DNA from: Lentisphaerota bacterium
GTDB lineage: Bacteria > Verrucomicrobiota > Lentisphaeria > Victivallales > Victivallaceae
Direction of reading: 5' to 3'
DNA length: 64,000 nucleotides
Assembly: GCA_015061575.1 (NCBI GenBank)
Contig: SUWF01000001.1
Location: 1 to 64,000, forward strand
Below the pieces are notes generated by a model. It did not search any database, had not been told where the DNA came from, and saw only the letters and a list, made by a program, of their open reading frames with translations. Made by a program: the position numbers and the translations under genes. Shown piece after piece: positions 30,160-38,315 of the stretch. The first letter of the stretch is position 1. Each line of letters opens with the position of its first letter.

Positions 30160-32904
30160 ATGCGAGATAAAAGCATGTTTTATAAGAGTATTTTATTAGC
30201 AGGAATGATATTTATGGCATTAGCAGAATCAGGATTGTCCGCAGAAAAACTTCACCTTTACCGTTTGCCGTATCCGGGCGCAGAAGATAAGTTTTACGAG
30301 AATAGTTCGCAGCTTTTTTACCTGCCTTTGAAGACCCGGCGGGCGGTGATGTCTCCGGCGCATCAGCGGTGGAAACCGGAAAATTTTTCAGCAAAAGTTT
30401 ACACTGCCTGGAACTCCCGGGGCTTGATGATCGCTTTTACGGTTCGTGACCGGCAGGCGCATAACAATGCAGTTTTGGCAAAGTTATGGAGCGAAGACTG
30501 TCTGGAAGTTTTTCTGGATCTGCGCAAGAAGCCCGAAGCTGATTACGATGGCGATGCAGTACACTTTGTGGTGGCGCCGCCGATTGCCGGTACTTCGGAA
30601 GGCCGGTTTTACGTCGTTAACGAACGGGATATGGGCAAAGATTTTTCGGCCGTAAGCTACCTTTTGCCCGATGGCTGGGGCGGCAAGATATTTGTACCGT
30701 GGTCGGCGTTTCCGGAGTTTGAGGCGGTACCGGGCAGCGAGCTGGGCTTGGGATTGCAGATCAGCGATGACTATGGACGCCCCAACAACAATCCGTTTTT
30801 CTTTGCGCAATATTTAACCTTTTGCAAAGGCCGCATGTCAAATAATGCGCATAATCTGCACCGTTGGGTGTTGAGCGAAAAATTTGCACCGTCCGCCGAA
30901 AATGACCTGGCCAATGTCATGGCTGTTGACGTGCCGAATCTTATGTTCAGCGGGCAGGTCGATGCCAACATTGTTATGGCGGAAGCTTTTGCAAAAATGG
31001 CATCCCATATCGACTGGGAGTGTGTGATCGCAGACCGGAAAATCAGTGGCACAGCTGCGCCGGATAAATTGTCTTTCACGCTGCCGGCAGGAGTTTTCGG
31101 GCGGGGTACAGTCAAGCTGAAAGTGTACGATGCGCAAAAACAGCTCCTCGGTGTACTGAATTTGCCTTTTGAACGGTTCAATGGAGAAGCTTTGCAGCAG
31201 CTGCAGCAGGATGTGAGCAGCTTGCTCAAAACAACCGATCTGAGCAAATTGGCCAAAGATTTTCCGGGCAAAGTGGCCGATTATTTTGGGTTGCTCAACA
31301 ATGTTGAACAGCTCAAACGAATGATTTTTCTGGAAAAAACCTCCGATATCGACCTGCTGGTAGACGAGATAAATCTGCGGATGCAATTGCTGCAGAATAA
31401 AACGCTGCAGACTGAAAATAACTTGTTCAAACTTTTGCAGATAAGTGCCGATCAGGATGCGCAACTATCGGTTGAATATCCGCGCTATCACCCCGATAAC
31501 AAGCGCCGCAACGATGCATTGATCAAATTCTACAGCGGTTCTGTTCCGCTGGCCCGGGTGCGGGTGACGGTCAATGAAAAATCTGCTGCCGACCGGCGTA
31601 AATGGATCCCGGCGGTGTACCGGCGGGAAATCATCCCGACCGAAAACAAGGAGCATTTGCTGTTCTTTTTTACCGTTGGCGGCAGTCACAACAAGTCCTA
31701 TTGGACTAATGCAAAGTCTTTGGATGGAGTCCGGAATATCGATGCGGCAGTCATTGCCGACAACGCTCCGGCTGACCATGCTCAGGCGGTTCGGGAATAT
31801 GCTGCCAAGCATAAGCTGCCGATCGTTAAAGAAGCTGATCTGAACAAAGGTATGCAAGTGCTTTACGCCGGCAGACCGGAAAAATCCAGCGCAATCGGCA
31901 AATTGCTGGATAAGACATTCAAGTTGGTTTGGACAACAGCCGGGCGTAACGATATGGTTCTGGAGCTTGCCGATGGCTTGATCGCCAATATCCGTTGTAT
32001 TTCCGCAGCAGGTTGTGAGTTGATCGCCGATGCGCTGACCGCCCGGCGGCCATTCACCCGTCAGGAAAATGTGTTACTGGCCAAGCTGGTGGCTGCTGAA
32101 CTGGCCAAAAGTTCGGTCAAACCGTGCAGTATACCCGATAATTGCGACCTTATGGCGGCCGATGTGCATTGCCACAGTATATACTCCGATGGATTGCTTA
32201 CGCCGTTGGGGGTGCTGGCTGCAGCGCTTTACAGTCAGATGGATTTTCTGCTTATAGCGGATCACGAAACGGCCGCCGGAGTACTTACTTTGCAGCAGAA
32301 ACTCCAGTCGTTCGGCTTTAAGTTTCCGTTGATCGCCGGTGAAGAAAGCTCTTTGCCGGACGGCCATTTGAACAGTTATCCGCTGACCGAATCGATACCG
32401 TTCGGGTTGAGTTTTGAAAAACTTATCCAGGCAGCTCATGCGCAGGGGGCGCTGGTGCAGTACAATCACCCTGCCACCTACAGCAACCGGCGGGATCTGC
32501 AGCTTAACGGCATAGCCGGCAGCGGGCTGGAAGCGTGGGAACACGAAATGCCGCCTTACGCCAAAAACTGGGCGGAGATCCCGGCGCAGATCGGTTCGTC
32601 AGATAATCACCATACGGCATTTCCGACCGAACGGACGATAACTTATGCTGCAAGCATGGATGGCAATGTGTTCAAAAATGCCGTCCGGAAGAAACAGACT
32701 GCTATGATCGATGCCGCATCTGAAGAATTTATCTATGGACCTGACGAACTCAAAGGTATGCTGCTGACAGCGTTGCAGGAGCCGGAAAAATATTTGCACA
32801 CTCCGCATTACCGGCGTTTGCAGAAGTTTTTGAACAATGCTGATATAGCCGGATTATTCAATTCAATGCCCGGTTACACCCCGATAGAGCGCGGATTGGA
32901 ATAA
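30160..32904 (+). CDS. Secreted CBM9-like domain fused to PHP metallophosphoesterase (CehA/McbA-like)
   Basis: 914 aa; KLWSEDCLEVFLDLRKKPEADYDGDAVHFVV (CBM9-like); DVHCHSIYSDGLLTPLG...LLIADHETAAG...SSDNHH (PHP). Confidence 0.75.
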   Translation: MRDKSMFYKSILLAGMIFMALAESGLSAEKLHLYRLPYPGAEDKFYENSSQLFYLPLKTRRAVMSPAHQRWKPENFSAKVYTAWNSRGLMIAFTVRDRQAHNNAVLAKLWSEDCLEVFLDLRKKPEADYDGDAVHFVVAPPIAGTSEGRFYVVNERDMGKDFSAVSYLLPDGWGGKIFVPWSAFPEFEAVPGSELGLGLQISDDYGRPNNNPFFFAQYLTFCKGRMSNNAHNLHRWVLSEKFAPSAENDLANVMAVDVPNLMFSGQVDANIVMAEAFAKMASHIDWECVIADRKISGTAAPDKLSFTLPAGVFGRGTVKLKVYDAQKQLLGVLNLPFERFNGEALQQLQQDVSSLLKTTDLSKLAKDFPGKVADYFGLLNNVEQLKRMIFLEKTSDIDLLVDEINLRMQLLQNKTLQTENNLFKLLQISADQDAQLSVEYPRYHPDNKRRNDALIKFYSGSVPLARVRVTVNEKSAADRRKWIPAVYRREIIPTENKEHLLFFFTVGGSHNKSYWTNAKSLDGVRNIDAAVIADNAPADHAQAVREYAAKHKLPIVKEADLNKGMQVLYAGRPEKSSAIGKLLDKTFKLVWTTAGRNDMVLELADGLIANIRCISAAGCELIADALTARRPFTRQENVLLAKLVAAELAKSSVKPCSIPDNCDLMAADVHCHSIYSDGLLTPLGVLAAALYSQMDFLLIADHETAAGVLTLQQKLQSFGFKFPLIAGEESSLPDGHLNSYPLTESIPFGLSFEKLIQAAHAQGALVQYNHPATYSNRRDLQLNGIAGSGLEAWEHEMPPYAKNWAEIPAQIGSSDNHHTAFPTERTITYAASMDGNVFKNAVRKKQTAMIDAASEEFIYGPDELKGMLLTALQEPEKYLHTPHYRRLQKFLNNADIAGLFNSMPGYTPIERGLE

Positions 32905-32943
32905 GTTATCAAGCTGAAAATTTTTCAGCAGAAAGAAGTTTTT

Positions 32944-35148
32944 ATGAATATTGAACGCAAGTGGCACGGTTACTGGATCAATGCCGGGCGCACGATGATT
33001 TCGCCCACAGATACGGTTTTGCCTGCACCTTATTTGCGGAAAACGTTCGTTTGTGATCAGGATCCGGAAAAAGCGGTGATTTATCTTTGCGGCTTGGGCT
33101 GGCATGAACTTTATGTGAATGGCCAAAAAGCCGATGACCGGGTGCTGGCTCCGGCGATAAGTCAGTTTGATAAACATGTCAACTATATTGAGTATGATGT
33201 AAAAAATCTGCTTAAAAAAGGTAAAAATGCCATAGCTGTTCTGTTGGGCAACGGTTTGTTCAACAGTCGGGTGCCTCAATGGAGTTTCGATAAAGCTCCC
33301 TGGCGGGATTTTCCTAAGTTGCTGTGTGATGTGGAAGTTGACAACCGGATCGTGGCGCAAAGCGATGCAAGCTGGAAAGTTCACGAAAGTCCTATAATTT
33401 TCAATGAGTTCCGCAATGGACAGATCTACGATGCCCGGCGGGAGGTAATAGGTTTTGCCGATCCGGAGCTTGACGACAGTAACTGGAATAATGCAGCTTT
33501 GTGTATGCCGCCCGGCGGCAGAGTGGTGCTGGAAACTCAGGAGCCATGTAAAGTCATGCAAAGTTATCCGGCAGTAAATAAGCGATATGTTACCTGTTGG
33601 GAATCGACCTATGATTTTGGCGTCAATCTTTCCGGCTGGTGCAAGATCAAAGTCAAGGGCCCCGCCGGAGCGTCAATGAAATTGACGTATGCAGAAAAAG
33701 TCGATCCGATTTCCGGTTTGATCAACACTGCAGAAATTGGTCCTTATGAAAATTTCGGTGCATTCCAAACCGATGAATATATCCTCAAGGGCGATCCGGA
33801 TGGCGAAGTTTATGAATCGACTTTTGCTTATCACGGTTTCCGTTACGCTCAATTCTGGAGCGCGGGCGATGTGGAGGTTTTGGATATATGTGCGCAATTT
33901 GTGCATACAGCTTTTGCCGAAAACGGCCGGTTTGAGTCGTCGCATGAGCTGCTTGATACTCTGCAGCGCAATACCCTGCAAAGTTATAAATCCAACTTTG
34001 TAGGGATTCCCACGGACTGTCCGCACCGGGAAAAAAACGGCTGGACTGGTGACGCAGCTATTGCTGCCGAGGCTGGTTTGTGGAACTTTGATATGGAAAA
34101 ATCCTACAGCCAATTTCTCCGGGTGCTGGCTGATACTCAGCGCCCCAATGGCCAGCTGCCGGGGATAGCACCAACCGGCGGCTGGGGATTTAACTGGGGC
34201 AGTGGCCCGGCGTGGGATAATTTACTCTTTGAATATCCGTATCAGGTATACCGGTTCTGCGGCAAAACTGAACTGATTGAAATGTATTATGATAATTTCA
34301 AACTCTATTTGGAATATTGCGAAAGCCGTTCACAAGATAATCTGTTGAACTTCGGGTTGGGGGACTGGTGCCATTGGAACCGGCTGGCGATCACTCCGGT
34401 GGAAGTTACTTCCAGCGGATACTATTATCAGAACGTATTGCGCACCGCATTTTTTGCCGAATTGCTGGGCAAAAGTGCCGATGCGGAAGCTTACCGGCTT
34501 TGGGCAGAAAATATCCGCAAGAGCTTTGTGCAAAAATTTGCCAATGCAGACGGTACTTTTGCTGACCGGGCGTTGACCGCTACGGCGGCAGCAATTTACT
34601 TCGGATTGGTCGAAGGTGCTGAGGCGGCCAAGAGTGCAGCTGCACTGGCCGGGCAAGTCAGGCAGGAGCATTATCACGCCAACTTTGGCATCATCGGGGC
34701 CAAATTCACGCCCCGGGTGCTGGCGGAATACGGCTATATCGATGATGCTTTCAAGCTTATTACCCAAAAGGAATTTCCCGGTTGGGGCTGGCAGGTGGAG
34801 CAGGGGGCGACTACGCTGTGGGAAACCTGGATCGGCAAAGATTCCCAAAACCACATTATGTTTGGTGATATATCTGCATGGATGTATCAGTATCTGGCCG
34901 GTATTCAGCCATGTATTGAGGCGCCCGGCTTCAAAAAGTTTGTTCTCAAACCCGGTTTTGCTGCCGGGCTTGATCATGTCAAAGCCAGCTATAATTCGCC
35001 TTACGGGGTGATCAAAAGTCAGTGGCAGCGGCAGGATAACCAAATCAAATGCGAGTTTGAAATTCCCCAAAACAGCACGGCTGATATTGTTTTGCCGGGA
35101 AAAACACTCAACGATGTTTCCGGCCGGATCGAAGCAATTGTTGGATAA
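32944..35148 (+). CDS. Alpha-L-rhamnosidase (GH78)
   Basis: 734 aa; LCGLGWHELYVNGQKADDRVLAPA, GIPTDCPHREKNGWTGDA. Confidence 0.9.
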   Translation: MNIERKWHGYWINAGRTMISPTDTVLPAPYLRKTFVCDQDPEKAVIYLCGLGWHELYVNGQKADDRVLAPAISQFDKHVNYIEYDVKNLLKKGKNAIAVLLGNGLFNSRVPQWSFDKAPWRDFPKLLCDVEVDNRIVAQSDASWKVHESPIIFNEFRNGQIYDARREVIGFADPELDDSNWNNAALCMPPGGRVVLETQEPCKVMQSYPAVNKRYVTCWESTYDFGVNLSGWCKIKVKGPAGASMKLTYAEKVDPISGLINTAEIGPYENFGAFQTDEYILKGDPDGEVYESTFAYHGFRYAQFWSAGDVEVLDICAQFVHTAFAENGRFESSHELLDTLQRNTLQSYKSNFVGIPTDCPHREKNGWTGDAAIAAEAGLWNFDMEKSYSQFLRVLADTQRPNGQLPGIAPTGGWGFNWGSGPAWDNLLFEYPYQVYRFCGKTELIEMYYDNFKLYLEYCESRSQDNLLNFGLGDWCHWNRLAITPVEVTSSGYYYQNVLRTAFFAELLGKSADAEAYRLWAENIRKSFVQKFANADGTFADRALTATAAAIYFGLVEGAEAAKSAAALAGQVRQEHYHANFGIIGAKFTPRVLAEYGYIDDAFKLITQKEFPGWGWQVEQGATTLWETWIGKDSQNHIMFGDISAWMYQYLAGIQPCIEAPGFKKFVLKPGFAAGLDHVKASYNSPYGVIKSQWQRQDNQIKCEFEIPQNSTADIVLPGKTLNDVSGRIEAIVG

Positions 35149-35166
35149 ATCATAGGAAAATATATT

Positions 35167-36168
35167 ATGCTTAAAAATGCTCAACTTAAACCTATCAGCG
35201 GCACTTTTGCCAACATGCTTATCTCCGATACCGGGATCGTCAACGCCGGTTTGAAGGATTGGGAAAATGACTTTAAGATGATGAAAGCTATTGGTATGGA
35301 TCACATCTTTATCATCCGTACCGAGTGCGAACAAAACGGCATCAGGCTTTCTGCCGAAGATCCCCGCTCAACTACCTGGAAGGAAGACAAGTGCATATTG
35401 GATATGATCTTCCGCTTGAGCGAGGAATACGGCATGACCGTATACCTTGGCGGCCCCCAGAGTATAACCAATTTGCATAAAGGCGACTGGCACAAAGAAG
35501 TTGATGACAACAAGCGTTACTACGACCGCACGGTGGAAAAATACAGCCATTACAAGTGCTTCAAGGGCTTGTATGTAACGCTGGAAGCGCTGCCGTGGCA
35601 CTTCAACTTTCTGGATATCTGCACCGAAGTTTTGCAGTATATGCGGAAAAATTTCCCGCACATGAAAACCTTTATGTCGCCCGGGTTCGGCGGCTTGAAA
35701 GGCGATATGAGCAGTAAATATAATGTGGATGAGTGGGTGGATATTTACGGCCGGTATTTCTTTGAACGGGTCGCCGGTCTGCTGGATTATTGCGCTCCGC
35801 AGGATAAGATTACCTGCCCGGCGTGCCATTACGGCGAAATTCTGGATAACGGCATCAAAGAGTGGTATCTCAAGGTCGGTGAACTCTTCAAACGGTGCAA
35901 TATCGAACTGTGGACCAATGTGGAAACTTTCCAGCAGCCGTTCCCCGGTCACGGTGAACCCAGCGGAGTATACCGCCAAATCGACTACCGGTCGCTGTAT
36001 ATGAAATTGTCGGAAGCTTCGCCGCTGGTCAAAAAGATCATCACCTACGAATTTTTCAGCTTGATGAGTCCCAACACCGAATGGGGTTCCAGCCGCCGTC
36101 TGCTGGCCAGATATTTGGAAATGCTGGGCAAGGATCCGGCGATCATCGACGAAATATATTCCCGCTGA
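35167..36168 (+). CDS. DUF4434-like putative glycoside hydrolase
   Basis: 333 aa; ISGTFANMLISDTGIVNAGLKDWENDFKMMKAIGMDHIFIIRTE; PHMKTFMSPGFGG. Confidence 0.7.
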   Translation: MLKNAQLKPISGTFANMLISDTGIVNAGLKDWENDFKMMKAIGMDHIFIIRTECEQNGIRLSAEDPRSTTWKEDKCILDMIFRLSEEYGMTVYLGGPQSITNLHKGDWHKEVDDNKRYYDRTVEKYSHYKCFKGLYVTLEALPWHFNFLDICTEVLQYMRKNFPHMKTFMSPGFGGLKGDMSSKYNVDEWVDIYGRYFFERVAGLLDYCAPQDKITCPACHYGEILDNGIKEWYLKVGELFKRCNIELWTNVETFQQPFPGHGEPSGVYRQIDYRSLYMKLSEASPLVKKIITYEFFSLMSPNTEWGSSRRLLARYLEMLGKDPAIIDEIYSR

Positions 36169-36196
36169 TATTGGCCCGAAAGCAACTGCGTATCCC

Positions 36197-36234
36197 ATGG
36201 CTGCAGCAAAATATGACAGTTTTGCTGCAGCCAT
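36197..36234. repeat. Perfect 15-bp inverted repeat hairpin (ATGGCTGCAGCAAAA-8-TTTTGCTGCAGCCAT), possible terminator or extragenic palindrome
   Basis: Direct reading. Confidence 0.7.
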
Positions 36235-36386
36235 GATCGTGTTTGCCGGGTAACTGCTGTTGACTGCAGCAGATAACGCAATGCCTGAGAACGGACAGTC
36301 CGGTTGCCGGATTCGACTGTAGGTGCCGCAGAAGGTGTTTTTTTAGCCATTAACGCAGAAAAATTACATTTTTTTCTATATTACTC

Positions 36387-36415
36387 TTGACAAGCTTGAT
36401 TTTTTGTTGTATAAT
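36387..36415 (+). promoter_or_regulatory. Consensus sigma70 promoter TTGACA-N17-TATAAT
   Basis: Exact consensus hexamers at 17-bp spacing upstream of the LacI-family gene. Confidence 0.85.
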
Positions 36416-36424
36416 ATCTGTAAA

Positions 36425-36438
36425 TTTACTCGTGTAAA
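36425..36438. promoter_or_regulatory. Putative LacI-family operator TTTACTCGTGTAAA with central CpG
   Basis: 6 of 7 palindromic pairs centred on CG, just downstream of the -10 and upstream of the LacI gene. Confidence 0.6.
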
Positions 36439-36461
36439 CAGGAAGTTTTTGTCCGGGATTT

Positions 36462-37526
36462 ATGACAGCTGCTCGTCTAAAACATTTGGTGACCCGTAAT
36501 GATGTAGCTGAAGCTTGCGGCGTAAGCGGAGCTTTGGTCAGCTACGCTTTCAGCGATAATGCCAAAAATAAGGTCAAATCTGCCACCCGGGAAAAAATCT
36601 TGCGCACTGCTGAAGCTATGGGGTATCAACCCAGTTTGATCGGCCGCAGTTTGAAAACCCGCCGCAGTTATAATGTGGCGCTGCTGCTGCCGGAACAGTT
36701 CGCCAGCGGTATATCGCTGCATCAATTGCGGATATTTCACGGGGTGTGTCTGGCCATGCAGGAAACTGATTACCGGCCCATGGTGTTTTTTGGCGTAAAT
36801 GATAAATTTTTCCGCACGCTCCGGGAACGCCGGGTGGATGGGATCATTCTGCTGGACTCCGCTAACGATCTGGATTACATCGAAGAGCTTGTCAACTTCA
36901 ATCTGCCGCTGGTTCTGGCCAATGTGGAGTATCGGTTGGATTCACCGCAAGCAGCCAGTGTGCGTTCTGACCACGAAGGCATTGTCAAACTTTTGTTCAG
37001 AAAGCTTGTTGGCAATAACTGCCGCAAGATCCTGCTGGTTTCAGCTCCGGGTGATTTGTGCCAGCCGAATTGGATATTGCAGGAAGCTTTCCGGAAAGAA
37101 GCGGAAATTTATTCATCACAAGGTATCTCGGCAATATCTTATTGCCCGGATGGTTACTGGGTAAACGACACTATGCGTGCGCAAGTTGGCAAGTTTTTTC
37201 AGCAGCCGGAGCCGGTTGACGGCGTGCTGGTTGACGGTGGCGCATTTGCCAACATGGTCGTAGAGATTGCTGAGCAAAATGGTGTAAAGCTGATACGCAA
37301 TAAAAATTGTTTTGTTACCTGCAGTCAGGAGAATAATTTTCCGAATTGGTCGCAGGATTCGTTTGGGGTGGGGATAAATGCCTGGTCTGCCATGCAGAAA
37401 ATACTCAATGGCGAATCACAGATGCCGCTGCTGAAGATACCTTATTTCAGTGCCGACAGCGAGGAGGACTTGCGGAGTCGGGGTAAGCACCTGCTCTGCA
37501 GTAGAGAATATCAGGTTGATAAATAA
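36462..37526 (+). CDS. LacI-family transcriptional regulator
   Basis: 354 aa; VTRNDVAEACGVSGALVSYAFSDNAKNKVKSATREKILRTAEAMGYQPSLIGRSLKTRRS. Confidence 0.9.
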   Translation: MTAARLKHLVTRNDVAEACGVSGALVSYAFSDNAKNKVKSATREKILRTAEAMGYQPSLIGRSLKTRRSYNVALLLPEQFASGISLHQLRIFHGVCLAMQETDYRPMVFFGVNDKFFRTLRERRVDGIILLDSANDLDYIEELVNFNLPLVLANVEYRLDSPQAASVRSDHEGIVKLLFRKLVGNNCRKILLVSAPGDLCQPNWILQEAFRKEAEIYSSQGISAISYCPDGYWVNDTMRAQVGKFFQQPEPVDGVLVDGGAFANMVVEIAEQNGVKLIRNKNCFVTCSQENNFPNWSQDSFGVGINAWSAMQKILNGESQMPLLKIPYFSADSEEDLRSRGKHLLCSREYQVDK

Positions 37527-37584
37527 CTGATTTAACAAAGAATATCACAAAAAACATCACAAACAACAAAAAAGGAAGAGAAAG

Positions 37585-38298
37585 ATGAAAAAACAATTCA
37601 CTCTCATCGAACTGTTGGTGGTAATTGCCATTATTGCCATTCTGGCGGCCATGCTGCTGCCGGCTTTATCCGCCGCCCGGGAACGGGCCCGGCAGGCTGC
37701 TTGCATCAGCAACCTCAAACAGATCGGGGTCGCCACATTTATGTATGCCGGAAGCAACAAGGACCATGTGGCCTGCGGAACGGTCCGCTGCGCAAATGAA
37801 GGATGCATTTTGCACATGGGTTCCAGTATGACCGATAAACAGTCCACTGCTTATTTGCTGGGTGCAGGTGGGTATTTCCCGGAAGCGATCGATGGGACTA
37901 AAGTTACTCTGAATAAAGTGCTCCGGACTTATTTTATCTGCCCGAGCGAAGATTTGGAGGGTAAAGACGTGCAGGGCAACAGCAAAGGCTCAGGAGTTGC
38001 CAGCTATACATTCTTTTACATCAACCGCCCGGGAACTAAACATCATACCAATAATGCCTATGACGGCGAAGAATCTGCCCGGGTAACTATCGGTCAGGAT
38101 CGCCCCGAAAATATCATTGCAGTTGACCAGTTCATTTATGGCAATAAGACTTTGTATGGCAAGCTGAATCATCCGACAACTGCCAGCGGCTTATCTTTGG
38201 GCGGCACGGTGGAAACTCAGACCAACGCTCAGAATTGGTCTAAGGAAGCCAATGTCCAAACCGTGCTGGGTAAATATTTTGAAAAAGTGGTAAAATAA
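37585..38298 (+). CDS. Pseudopilin-like protein (LGG C-terminal variant)
   Basis: 237 aa; [52 protein letters not shown]. Confidence 0.9.
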   Translation: MKKQFTLIELLVVIAIIAILAAMLLPALSAARERARQAACISNLKQIGVATFMYAGSNKDHVACGTVRCANEGCILHMGSSMTDKQSTAYLLGAGGYFPEAIDGTKVTLNKVLRTYFICPSEDLEGKDVQGNSKGSGVASYTFFYINRPGTKHHTNNAYDGEESARVTIGQDRPENIIAVDQFIYGNKTLYGKLNHPTTASGLSLGGTVETQTNAQNWSKEANVQTVLGKYFEKVVK

Positions 38299-38315
38299 TT
38301 TAACAGCAGCTTATT

